Source of the DNA: Flammeovirgaceae bacterium BBD 1991-12
Lineage (GTDB): Bacteria > Bacteroidota > Bacteroidia > Cytophagales > Cyclobacteriaceae
Direction: 5' to 3'
Assembly (NCBI GenBank): GCA_001657315.1
Contig: LYSV01000002.1
Span: 45,347-109,346 of the forward strand
Length of the DNA stretch: 64,000 nucleotides
The translations under genes were made by a program, and so were the position numbers. The notes under the pieces were generated by a model. That model ran no database searches. It worked only from the letters and a program-made list of their open reading frames with translations, and was not told the origin of the DNA. Shown in pieces: positions 53,235-61,518 of the stretch (position 1 is its first letter; every line of letters begins with the position of its first letter).

Positions 53235-53750
53235 ATGAAATCGATATTGGCTTTGATCATGCTGTCCGTGACTGCCTTTACGTGTAGTGCACAGTTTTAT
53301 AAAAACTCATCGGGCATCAGGCTGGGGTATACCTCCGGTCTTACCTACAAGCATTTTATTAACAGGGAGCAGGCCATGGAATTCATTGCCAGCGGAAGGA
53401 ACGAAGGCTTTCAGATCACAAGCCTCTATCAGTTCCATAAACCTATGGAAATAGGCTTCCATGATGAATTTTTCCTGTACTATGGTGTGGGCGGGCATAT
53501 TGGCTATGAAAGGCTCAATGACCAGAAACTAAGAGGCCCTTACATACCTGGTGGTGATCCTGAGTTTCAGGTAGATGAGCGATCCTTCTTTACCATGGGG
53601 GTCAATACCGTCCTGGGCATAGAATACCGGTGGCTCAAGATCCCCATGACCATCGGGCTGGATATCAAGCCCTACCTCGATTTCATCGGGATGCGAAGGA
53701 CCAAAGTGCGCTTCTGGGATACCGCCCTGTCATTCAAGTACATATTCTGA
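53235..53750 (+). CDS. Small predicted outer-membrane protein
   Basis: A 171-residue protein with a signal peptide ending TCSAQ. The remaining chain shows six or more amphipathic strands (GIRLGYTSGLTYKHF, GVGGHIGYERL, MTIGLDIKPYLDFIG) and ends in the aromatic strand WDTALSFKYIF, as outer-membrane barrels do. The size suits an eight-stranded barrel. It follows DUF4097 by 46 bp in the same direction. I recognise no named family. As the fourth gene of the ECF operon it could be a target or sensor of the envelope response. Confidence 0.65.
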   Translation: MKSILALIMLSVTAFTCSAQFYKNSSGIRLGYTSGLTYKHFINREQAMEFIASGRNEGFQITSLYQFHKPMEIGFHDEFFLYYGVGGHIGYERLNDQKLRGPYIPGGDPEFQVDERSFFTMGVNTVLGIEYRWLKIPMTIGLDIKPYLDFIGMRRTKVRFWDTALSFKYIF

Positions 53751-53847
53751 CTGATGTAAGTGCAAATAATCAATCTTTAACATATTTGAGAGGACATTAC
53801 AAGATCAAAAAATTCCAACTCCCTGTCTAACACAAAATACAATCCAA

Positions 53848-54471
53848 ATGAAAAAGATCATAACCGTTTTATTTTTTCAGGCTATCATACTATCGGCTGC
53901 TGCTCAGAGCGATGATGTCAAAACACTGTTCAGCAAAGAATCCGAGATCCGTGGGTTTGGCTCCTTTGATATGAAGGTTACGGATTTCAATGAAGAGGTG
54001 GCCCTGTTCCTGGGAGGTCATGGCGGAGTGATCCTGAACAAACATTTTATGTTTGGTGGCGGGGGTTACGGACTCTCTACCGACAATGATTTTGACTTTA
54101 CGGATGAGTCGGGTACTACTGAAAAACTGAACCTCTACGGAGGTTATGGCGGTTTGATACTGGGCTACGTCATTGCTCCCAAGGAGGTGATCCATATTTC
54201 CTTTCCCGTGCTGATAGGAGCGGGTGGTGTTGAAGTCACGGACGACTCACGTCCCAGGGTTGACGACCAAAGAGCTACCATTGAGCGGTCTGCCTTTTTC
54301 GTAGTTGAGCCCATGGTTGAAGCGGAAATGAATGTGGCGCGGTTTTTAAGAATAGCCGTTGGAGGGGGCTATCGTTTCATACAGGGTGCAGATCTGGATG
54401 TAAACAATATTTCCGATGAGGACCTTTCCGGGTGGACAACGGGCATCTCATTTAAGTTTGGTAAGTTTTAG
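53848..54471 (+). CDS. Predicted outer-membrane beta-barrel protein
   Basis: A 207-residue protein with a signal peptide ending LSAAAQ. Glycine- and aromatic-rich strands follow (GGHGGVILNKHFMFGGGGYG, YGGYGGLILGYVIAP, LRIAVGGGYRFIQG) and the chain ends TTGISFKFGKF, a C-terminal barrel signal. The length fits a small eight-stranded barrel. It lies 97 bp after the previous barrel gene and ends at the strong hairpin at 54470-54510. Function unknown; it may be co-regulated with the ECF operon. Confidence 0.7.
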   Translation: MKKIITVLFFQAIILSAAAQSDDVKTLFSKESEIRGFGSFDMKVTDFNEEVALFLGGHGGVILNKHFMFGGGGYGLSTDNDFDFTDESGTTEKLNLYGGYGGLILGYVIAPKEVIHISFPVLIGAGGVEVTDDSRPRVDDQRATIERSAFFVVEPMVEAEMNVARFLRIAVGGGYRFIQGADLDVNNISDEDLSGWTTGISFKFGKF

Positions 54472-54510
54472 GCAGGCGTCTGACGGTTCCAAACCGTCAG
54501 ACGCCTGCCT
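54470..54510. terminator. Perfect 19-bp hairpin, bidirectional terminator
   Basis: AGGCAGGCGTCTGACGGTT pairs exactly with its complement across a 3-base loop (CCA). It begins within the stop codon of the barrel gene and precedes the end of the convergent Rieske gene. The GC-rich stem without a T tract is stronger than any other hairpin here and could also be one copy of a dispersed palindrome. Confidence 0.75.
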
Positions 54511-54522
54511 GGCAAAGCCATC

Positions 54523-54843
54523 TCAGCAAAAAACAAACAAGCCCTCCTCATTGGCTTTTACCGTATAGGTGGCCAGGTCTTCCGTTCTTCCCTGACACTC
54601 GCGCCCGGTCTTCAGGTCAAACCGGTAAAAATGCAGGGGGCAAATGATCTCACCTGCGTAATTGACCGTACCCTTGCTTAGTTTTTCCATCTGGTGCGGG
54701 CAGTTGTTCCCTGTAACGAAATATTCATCTTTAAACCGGGTGAGGCAAAGCTCCTTCGAGCCGATCCTTACCTTGACCGGTTTACCTTCTGTAAGCGCAG
54801 TATCTGCTTCATTTTTGGAATTGAAGATCTTTATCCATTTCAC
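54523..54843 (-). CDS. Rieske [2Fe-2S] ferredoxin
   Basis: Soluble one-domain Rieske protein of 106 residues that carries single electrons. The cluster ligands are Cys48-x-His50 (NNCPHQ) and Cys68-x2-His71 (IICPLHFYRFD), with the typical PLHFYRFDLKTG strand. It starts at GTG inside the 3' end of the desaturase gene (35-bp overlap), so the two are translationally coupled. This suggests it donates electrons to the membrane di-iron enzyme at 54809-55717. It resembles NirD-type and dioxygenase-type ferredoxins but lies beside neither nitrite reductase nor dioxygenase genes. Confidence 0.9.
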   Translation of the reverse strand: MKWIKIFNSKNEADTALTEGKPVKVRIGSKELCLTRFKDEYFVTGNNCPHQMEKLSKGTVNYAGEIICPLHFYRFDLKTGRECQGRTEDLATYTVKANEEGLFVFC

Positions 54844-55717
54844 CTCTGAATAGCTTTTTCTTCTCTTCGAGCCTGCTGGGTCTTATGAAGGTCATCACGT
54901 AGGCCTCCTTGAGTGATTTGGATTTCCGGATATCTCTGACGATGTCCATCCATTCATGAAAGCAGAGATATACCGGATTGTAGGAGTTGACCGGTCGGGT
55001 AATGCCGTAGTCTGCCTGCTCCTCCTCGGGTTGGAAGGTGCCAAATATTCTGTCCCAGATAATGAAGGTAGATCCATAGTTCTTGTCGAGATATCTATCA
55101 TTTCGGGCATGATGCACCCTGTGATGTGAAGGTGTAGTGAAAATGTACTCGATAGGTTTGGGCAACTTACGAATGTATTCCGTGTGTATCCAGAACTGGT
55201 ACAGTACCTCTATCTGATGACATATAAAGAACACCACGGGATGGAAACCGGCCAGGGCCACCGGGATAAAGAAAATGATCTTAATGTGTTGTGTCCATCC
55301 CAGCCGGAAAGAAACGGACCAGTTGTACTTTTCTGAAGAATGGTGTGTGACATGTGTGGCCCACCAGAATCGGTTTTCATGTGCTACCCGATGCGCCCAG
55401 TATCGCCAGAAGTCGATCCACACGAGGCATAAAACAAAGGACCACCACGTATAGGGAATACTCCATGGTACCATATTGTAGAAAAACAGGATAATACCAA
55501 AGGTCACTACTTTGATAGCGGCGCTTATGGCTACATTTATAAGTCCTATGGCAGCAGCTGCAAAGGTGTCCTTACCATCATAATAATCCCTTTTCTTATA
55601 AAAGCTGACGATCCATTCGAGGGCAACGAGACTGAGCATTACCGGAGCTGCGTACAAAATGATATTGGGAAGATCCATGGCCAGGACCTGGTCCACAGTT
55701 AATTTTTCTTTGTCCAT
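54809..55717 (-). CDS. Sterol desaturase/fatty acid hydroxylase family di-iron membrane enzyme
   Basis: Integral membrane oxygenase of 302 residues that hydroxylates or desaturates a lipid. The eight-histidine di-iron motif set is present: HRVAH at 109-113, HVTHH at 122-126 and HHRVHH at 198-203, with additional His167 and His178. Several hydrophobic segments lie before and between them. Its motifs and size are like alkylglycerol monooxygenase and sterol C4/C5 enzymes of bacteria. The overlapping Rieske gene is the likely electron source. The lipid substrate is unknown: a hopanoid, carotenoid, ether lipid or fatty acid is possible. Confidence 0.9.
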   Translation of the reverse strand: MDKEKLTVDQVLAMDLPNIILYAAPVMLSLVALEWIVSFYKKRDYYDGKDTFAAAAIGLINVAISAAIKVVTFGIILFFYNMVPWSIPYTWWSFVLCLVWIDFWRYWAHRVAHENRFWWATHVTHHSSEKYNWSVSFRLGWTQHIKIIFFIPVALAGFHPVVFFICHQIEVLYQFWIHTEYIRKLPKPIEYIFTTPSHHRVHHARNDRYLDKNYGSTFIIWDRIFGTFQPEEEQADYGITRPVNSYNPVYLCFHEWMDIVRDIRKSKSLKEAYVMTFIRPSRLEEKKKLFRGEMDKDLQFQK

Positions 55718-55974
55718 TTCAAATTCTCAGGGCGCAAGATACTATATTAAAATCTATTAACAATGGCAGTCTCAGGGTGTTCCGCCAAAATGATAGAAAT
55801 CTTCGGTTGAAATGTTGCAGTTTTTAGCAGGCATATCATTCGCCTTGATCAATCCATCAGGAACAGCGCTAAGATCCAAATACGTGGGAACAAAAATCCC
55901 CTGAAACCAACGATTGGATTTAGGCTGATATTATTGAAAAAAGTACATTATTACCTTTTTGTTAAACCTCAGCC

Positions 55975-56021
55975 AATGTTAAATTTTAACATTACCGACC
56001 TGTATTGACCCAATAGCTTTG
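55975..56021 (+). promoter_or_regulatory. Promoter and operator of the TonB receptor gene
   Basis: Within the 332-bp gap 55718-56049, a perfect palindrome AATGTTAAATTTTAACATT (9-bp arms around one base) occupies 55975-55993. TAGCTTTG at 56014-56021 matches the Bacteroidota -7 element TAnnTTTG, so transcription would start near 56027, and the palindrome would cover the -33 region. A further GTTAAA word at 55961 lies 17 bp before the one in the palindrome. This suggests a repressor or activator site; the rest of the gap shows nothing clear. Confidence 0.5.
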
Positions 56022-56049
56022 AGCCATGTTTCATGAAAATCTATGATAA

Positions 56050-59000
56050 ATGGCTTCAAGCTTTACTCAATTTGCTTTCAAAAAAGGGGTACACTTTTAT
56101 GTTGTGCTTTGTATGCTCATGTGCTCCTTTACAGGTCAAAAGGTTTTTGGTCAGGCCACCAATGCTTCCATCACTGGTGTGGTAAAAGATGATAACGGTG
56201 AAGTGTTGCCGGGAGCAACCATTATGGTAAAAAATATCTCCACCGGCTTTGAGACAGGCACCATCACCAACGTGAACGGAGAATACAGTATCCGGCAACT
56301 GCCATTGGGAGGCCCCTACACCGTGTCCGGCTCTTTTGTAGGTTATCAGACGTTGCAAAAGAGTGGGATCATTCTCAATCAGGGCAAATCCGTGCTGGTC
56401 GATTTTGATATGAGTGCCTCATCCACGGAACTACAGGAGGTAGTAGTTACCGGGGACGAGCTGACCAGCCGTATTGATGAAATGGGAGAGATGACTTCCA
56501 TTGGCTACCGGGAGATCAAAAATCTACCTACCGAGGGCAGGAACTTTACCCGGCTTACGGCGCTGTCCCCTTTACAGGGCGGTGGCAGTATCAATCTTGG
56601 AGGCCAGCGCCGAACATCCACCGGGGTTACCATTGATGGTGTAAACGCGCGAAATACACTAACCGCAGGCGAGATCGGTCGTGGCCCGTACACCATCTCG
56701 CAGGAAGCTGTAAGGGAATTCCAGGTGAATACCAATGACTACGATGTGACCTCCGGGCGCTTTGCCGGAGGAGCCATACAGGCAACTACCAAATCCGGTA
56801 CCAATACGCCTGAGGCCAGCATTTTTTTCTATCAGAGAAGTGATGCCCTTCAAAGTCAGTTCGATATCAGGGCGAATGATCGTGCAGAGGATTTCAGCAC
56901 CGATCAGTATGGAGTGAGTGTGGGTGGGCCCATTATAAAAGACAAGGTCCACTTCTATGCGGTATATGAAACCCAAAGACAGGACCTTTCACAAAACATA
57001 GGCAACATTCGTGAAGGACAGGCCGGGATCGATGACCAGAACAGGCTGAGGATAAGCAGAGATTCCCTGAATGAATTTATCAACATTGCGCGTGCTTCCT
57101 ACGGGCTGTCGGATGCACCCATGGTCGGGATTTTCGACAGAAAAACAGAGGCCAATACACTTTTTGCCCGTATCGACTGGCAGATCGACAATAAACACAG
57201 GCTTACACTCAGAAACAATTACAACAAATGGGAGTCACCTCTGAGCGTATCGGATAATTCCAATCTGGAACTGAGGGAATCGTGGTCTGATTTTTCCTCT
57301 AAGGAAAACAGCCTGCTGGTCTCTCTCCGCTCTGCTTTTACACCAGGTTTTATGAATGAGTTTAAGATACAATACCAGCAAGCCGAGCGTGAATTCTTAC
57401 CCAGTGGAGGATTTATCCCCGATGAAAACATCCCCCGGGCCGTTGTCAACGTGACTTCCACCACACCGGATGGCCGTACCAGCACCCGCTCCATTCAAAT
57501 AGGCGGGCAGCGCTTCACCCCTGAGACCAATCTCGAGCGTCAGGTCCACTTTACCAACACGGCATATATCAATTCAGGAAAGTTCAACTTCACCTTTGGC
57601 ACGGATAATCAGATCACGTATCTGGAAACACTCCTCAGCAGTGAGCAGAACGGAAGATTTACATTCCAGTCTTTGGATGATTTCAGAAACCTGAATCCGA
57701 ATCGTTACCTGAGAGAAGCTCCGCTGAAAGGCCGGCCTGTAGTGGAACAGACCGTACTGGATCTTTCTCTTTTTGCCCAGGTGGATTTCTTTCCTCATCC
57801 GGATATAAACCTGGTTGCAGGCCTGAGGTGGGATGCTACTGCATTCCTTGATGAAGCAGAGTATAATCCGCTGGTAGACCAGGAACTGGGTTTCCGAACC
57901 GATGCCAAACCCCAGGACTGGGATAACTTTCAACCCCGGCTTCAAATGACGTGGAATTACAAAGGCAGGAATACCGATATCATAAAAGTGGGAGGCGGGG
58001 TTTTCAACGCTCAGCCGCACTACTATGCTCAGGTTAATAATATTCAAAACAGTGGTACCCTTATACAATCCGTTGATGTATCCGGTGATCTGGTGCCAAG
58101 ACCGAACTTTCCTTCTTACCGGGAAGATCCATCCACTGTGCCCGGAGCAGAGATCAATACCGAAAATGGCATTGAGCCGTTCGCTACGATAAATGCTGTT
58201 GATCCTGACTTTGAAGTGCCGACTACGTTCAAGGGTAATATATCCTACACACACTTTTTTGGAGACCGGTATAGCCTGGGCTTTAACTTTCTTGCCAGTA
58301 AAACCATTAATAATTACGTCTATCAGGAACGCAATATGGTGGATGAGCCGTTCTTTGTTACGCCTACGGAGGGCCGTGAAGTGTTTGTTCCGGCTGCTTC
58401 CATTACTGACGGTGGTGTTACTGACTGGACACAGTCCAGAAAATCGGAACTGGTGGGCAGAACGCTGGTGCTTACCTCCGACGGAGAGCTGGAGACCTTT
58501 GCTCTGGTGCTGCAGGGAACGGCCAGGATCGGAAAAGATGGAGAACTTAGTGCAAGCTATACCTTTAACCAGGCCAGAGACAACTCCTCCTACAACTGCT
58601 GTGTCGCCAATACTTCCACTTTCCTTCATGTCGATGGTGATCCGCGGGACCTGAAATGGGGCTATTCCGATAATCATTTCAGTAATAAACTTGTCATTAA
58701 CGGTACCTCGCCCACGTGGAAGGGATTTAACGTCGGGCTTACTGTCCTGGGCTACGGAGGTGAAGTCTTTACCTTCAGAACGGAAACCAATACCAGTGCC
58801 AACGGAGATTTTAACCTGAGCAATGATGCAGCATATATCTGGGATCCCAATGACCCTGAGACCCCTGCTGCAATTACTGAAACGTATAATGCGATATTGG
58901 CTGACCCTGAAGTAACGGATAATTTCAAGGAGTATCTCAGAGATAACTTTGATGGTTTTGCAGAACGCAACGGGGGCAGAGATGAATTCTACGCTACTAT

Positions 59001-59313
59001 GGACATGCGTATCACCAAAAGATTCAACCTTCCCAATACCCGTCATGGCCTTGAATTGTCTGCAGACCTGTTTAATGTGGCCAACTTCTGGTCCGATGTT
59101 GTAAGGCGCGGTATATTCCAAAATGACATGACACAGAATGCAGTGTATGGAAAAAGGAATAACTACAGCAGAAATATAGACCTGATGCGTATCACCGGAT
59201 TTGATCAGGATACCCGGGGGTATCAGTACCGTGTACAGGATGGTGTAACTACGCCTGATATCTCCGGCACACCATGGAGGCTTCAGCTCGGCGTTCGTTA
59301 CACATTCAATTAG
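56050..59313 (+). CDS. TonB-dependent receptor with carboxypeptidase-regulatory-like domain
   Basis: Outer-membrane transporter of 1087 residues. A signal sequence (about 1-36, ending KVFGQ) precedes a carboxypeptidase-regulatory-like domain at about 38-130 (ITGVVKDDNGEVLPGATIMV). LQEVVVTGDELTSRIDEMGEM leads to a plug (NLPTEGRNFTRLTALSPLQGG, VTIDGVNARNT), and the barrel ends RLQLGVRYTFN. No SusD gene follows, so it is of the Oar/iron-or-peptide type rather than SusC. The phosphodiesterase gene follows by 53 bp across a hairpin. Together they suggest uptake of a phosphorus-containing compound, but the ligand is inferred. Confidence 0.93.
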   Translation: MASSFTQFAFKKGVHFYVVLCMLMCSFTGQKVFGQATNASITGVVKDDNGEVLPGATIMVKNISTGFETGTITNVNGEYSIRQLPLGGPYTVSGSFVGYQTLQKSGIILNQGKSVLVDFDMSASSTELQEVVVTGDELTSRIDEMGEMTSIGYREIKNLPTEGRNFTRLTALSPLQGGGSINLGGQRRTSTGVTIDGVNARNTLTAGEIGRGPYTISQEAVREFQVNTNDYDVTSGRFAGGAIQATTKSGTNTPEASIFFYQRSDALQSQFDIRANDRAEDFSTDQYGVSVGGPIIKDKVHFYAVYETQRQDLSQNIGNIREGQAGIDDQNRLRISRDSLNEFINIARASYGLSDAPMVGIFDRKTEANTLFARIDWQIDNKHRLTLRNNYNKWESPLSVSDNSNLELRESWSDFSSKENSLLVSLRSAFTPGFMNEFKIQYQQAEREFLPSGGFIPDENIPRAVVNVTSTTPDGRTSTRSIQIGGQRFTPETNLERQVHFTNTAYINSGKFNFTFGTDNQITYLETLLSSEQNGRFTFQSLDDFRNLNPNRYLREAPLKGRPVVEQTVLDLSLFAQVDFFPHPDINLVAGLRWDATAFLDEAEYNPLVDQELGFRTDAKPQDWDNFQPRLQMTWNYKGRNTDIIKVGGGVFNAQPHYYAQVNNIQNSGTLIQSVDVSGDLVPRPNFPSYREDPSTVPGAEINTENGIEPFATINAVDPDFEVPTTFKGNISYTHFFGDRYSLGFNFLASKTINNYVYQERNMVDEPFFVTPTEGREVFVPAASITDGGVTDWTQSRKSELVGRTLVLTSDGELETFALVLQGTARIGKDGELSASYTFNQARDNSSYNCCVANTSTFLHVDGDPRDLKWGYSDNHFSNKLVINGTSPTWKGFNVGLTVLGYGGEVFTFRTETNTSANGDFNLSNDAAYIWDPNDPETPAAITETYNAILADPEVTDNFKEYLRDNFDGFAERNGGRDEFYATMDMRITKRFNLPNTRHGLELSADLFNVANFWSDVVRRGIFQNDMTQNAVYGKRNNYSRNIDLMRITGFDQDTRGYQYRVQDGVTTPDISGTPWRLQLGVRYTFN

Positions 59314-59324
59314 TTTTTCCCAGA

Positions 59325-59350
59325 GGAAAGCCCGTTTTACCGGGCTTTCC
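59325..59350 (+). terminator. Hairpin between receptor and phosphodiesterase genes
   Basis: GGAAAGCCCG pairs with CGGGCTTTCC around a 6-base loop, 12 bp after the receptor stop and 17 bp before the phosphodiesterase start. With no T tract after it, it may reduce rather than stop transcription into the next gene or stabilise the upstream mRNA end. Confidence 0.5.
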
Positions 59351-59366
59351 CTCAAAATCATACCTT

Positions 59367-60722
59367 ATGCAAAAAGTTAAATTCCTCCTTTTACTTACCC
59401 TTGCCCTTGATCCCTTCACCATTAGCTTCTATGCCCAGGATATTTCTGCCTCTGATCATGTTATACTCGTATCTATCGATGGTTTCCGGCCGGATTTTTA
59501 CCTGGAAGACAAATGGCCGGCACCTAACCTGAAAAAAATGGCTGGTAAGGGAGTAAAGGCGTTGGGCGTTCGCGGGGTTTTCCCATCGGTCACCTACCCT
59601 TCTCATACTACGCTGATCACCGGCGCCTTGCCAGCCCGTCACGGTATTTATTACAACAGCCCGTTTGAAGAAGGTGGAAGGACCGGAAAATGGTATTGGG
59701 AAACAGATCTGATAGAGACGGAGACTCTCTGGCATGCTACACGCCGGGCAGGAAAGAAAAGCGCCAGCTTTATATGGCCCGTATCGGTAGGAGCTCCTGT
59801 AGACTACAATATCCCGGAAGTATGGTCGCTGGAAAAAGGGTACGGACGCATACGACCCATGCGTGACCATGACCAGCCGGATGGCCTGCTCGAGGAGCTG
59901 GAAAGAGAAGTGCTGGGGAAAATGAATGAGCGCACCTTCAACGGAGATTACCTGAACCGCGAGGATCGTACAGGTGAAATGGCTGCTTATATACTGGAGA
60001 CCTACAAACCCAACTTCATTACACTTCACCTGATCGCCACGGATCATTTTCAGCACGAACAGGGGCGCGACGGACACAAGGTATCGACCGCGCTGGCCGC
60101 GGCGGACCGGGCCATTGGTAAGATCATGGAAGCTGCAGAAAGGGCTGGCATTATGGATCGTACTACTTTCATTGTCACCGGGGATCATGGATTTGTTGAT
60201 ATTCATTCTGCATTAAAACCCAATGTATGGCTTGTGGAAGCAGGATTAATGGAGGACAAACCTGATCGTGGACACTGGAAGGCAGCATTTCATACCTCCG
60301 GAGCGGCTGCATTCCTAATGCTGAAGGACAAAAACGACACCAAAACCCTGAAGGCTGTAAAGGACAAACTGGACCTTCTTCCCATGAGCTACCGTAAGCT
60401 GTTCAGGGTAGTGGAGAGAAAGGAGCTTGACTGGATCGGTGCAGATCCCAATGCTGCGCTGGCACTGACGCCGGTACCGGGTGTGGCTATGTCAGCCTCT
60501 GCAAGCGGTTCCGTACTTGTTCCACGTAAGGGAGGTACTCATGGGTATTTTCCTGATTTTAAGGAAATAGAAACCGGGTTTGTCGCCTATGGAGCAGGTA
60601 TTCAGTCCGGTAAAATGCTTCATAGGATCAATCTTGAGGATGTAGCTCCCGTGATCGCCCGGTTGCTCAATCTTGAGTTTGAAGCCAGGGATGGTATCCT
60701 TTATCCAGGAGTACTCAGATAG
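59367..60722 (+). CDS. Secreted type I phosphodiesterase/nucleotide pyrophosphatase
   Basis: Alkaline-phosphatase-superfamily enzyme of 451 residues that cleaves phosphodiester or pyrophosphate bonds of nucleotides and related compounds. The ATG at 59367 gives a signal peptide ending SFYAQ. Asp38 (VILVSIDGF) and the nucleophile Thr76 (FPSVTYPSHTT) start the two-zinc site; LHLIATDHFQHEQG, VTGDHGFVDIHS and GTHGYFPDF supply the remaining Asp and His ligands. This is the order found in nucleotide pyrophosphatase (NPP) enzymes. It follows the TonB receptor, and its 3' end overlaps the convergent Crp/Fnr gene by 8 bp. Confidence 0.92.
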   Translation: MQKVKFLLLLTLALDPFTISFYAQDISASDHVILVSIDGFRPDFYLEDKWPAPNLKKMAGKGVKALGVRGVFPSVTYPSHTTLITGALPARHGIYYNSPFEEGGRTGKWYWETDLIETETLWHATRRAGKKSASFIWPVSVGAPVDYNIPEVWSLEKGYGRIRPMRDHDQPDGLLEELEREVLGKMNERTFNGDYLNREDRTGEMAAYILETYKPNFITLHLIATDHFQHEQGRDGHKVSTALAAADRAIGKIMEAAERAGIMDRTTFIVTGDHGFVDIHSALKPNVWLVEAGLMEDKPDRGHWKAAFHTSGAAAFLMLKDKNDTKTLKAVKDKLDLLPMSYRKLFRVVERKELDWIGADPNAALALTPVPGVAMSASASGSVLVPRKGGTHGYFPDFKEIETGFVAYGAGIQSGKMLHRINLEDVAPVIARLLNLEFEARDGILYPGVLR

Positions 60723-61347
60723 GGACCAGAGCACCCTGTTTTTTGAGAGCATTGGCCACGGTCTGACGGGTAGTGCCTATCAGATCGCCAAGATCCTTTT
60801 GGGTGAGCAGGTCAAAAAGAATATGATCCTTTTGATGAATATCATGGATGGTTCTGCCAAAATGGTCACGGAGAAAATCGAGTTTTTCCCCAATGCCCCT
60901 GGAATTCATTTTAACGAGCTTGGTCTCGGCAATACACCAGCGCTTTACCAGATAATAGTTGAACCACTCCGATATTTTTGGATCGTGAATAATAATCGAT
61001 TTAAAGAAAGACAGCTCATAAAGCCGCACCTCCGTATCTATGAGCGCTTTGGAAAATTCGTAAAACTGCCCGTTGAGATACCTGAGATTGCCAAAAAAAT
61101 CGGCCTTTTGCAAAACGTCATACACCACCTCTTCTCCGTCATCAGAATGACTTCCGATCTTTACCGCTCCTTCCACCAACTCATACATATGCCCGATCTT
61201 CTGTATCGGAGTGTAGATGTAGGCTCCTTTTTTGAACACCCGCGTTTCAATACCAGGGTGAACACCATAATGTTCACTGAGCAAATGATCATATATGCTG
61301 AAGGCATCGTATACCTTGTTGCCAGGCAGTTCTTTGGTCTTCATCAT
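60715..61347 (-). CDS. Crp/Fnr-family transcriptional regulator
   Basis: A 210-residue regulator. The N-terminal cyclic-nucleotide-like sensor domain (about 35-130) includes YELVEGAVKIGSHSDDGEEVVYDVL (cited by its ends, YELVEGAVKIG and EEVVYDVL) and FFGNLRYLNGQ. The C-terminal winged helix has LLTQKDLGDLIGTTRQTVAN at about 180-200. The sensor domain lacks the full arginine/glutamate set for cAMP binding as far as I can see, so its ligand is unclear. No Fnr-type cysteine cluster is seen. It is convergent with the phosphodiesterase gene and divergent from the M20 gene (171-bp gap), either of which it could control. Confidence 0.9.
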   Translation of the reverse strand: MMKTKELPGNKVYDAFSIYDHLLSEHYGVHPGIETRVFKKGAYIYTPIQKIGHMYELVEGAVKIGSHSDDGEEVVYDVLQKADFFGNLRYLNGQFYEFSKALIDTEVRLYELSFFKSIIIHDPKISEWFNYYLVKRWCIAETKLVKMNSRGIGEKLDFLRDHFGRTIHDIHQKDHILFDLLTQKDLGDLIGTTRQTVANALKKQGALVPI

Positions 61348-61518
61348 GAATCAAAAAAAATCCGATGGAAAGGAATTTCAAATGTAAAAACAAATAAGAC
61401 CGTTTGAGCCCGGTGAAGGATTAAGTTAAGTTGAAGTTTTAGATCCTGATGTTAATCCAATATTATAGCAGGGTGGAAAGAAATTAGTATCTTTCTGCTC
61501 AATCAAGAACTTAAACCT

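Noticed and set aside
57574..59361. Open reading frame of 595 codons on the minus strand
   Set aside because: It lies wholly antisense to the TonB receptor gene, has no signal or family motif, and its composition follows from the codon use of the real gene.
59391..60206. Open reading frame of 271 codons antisense to the phosphodiesterase gene
   Set aside because: The plus-strand gene has all metal-binding motifs of its family; the antisense frame has none.
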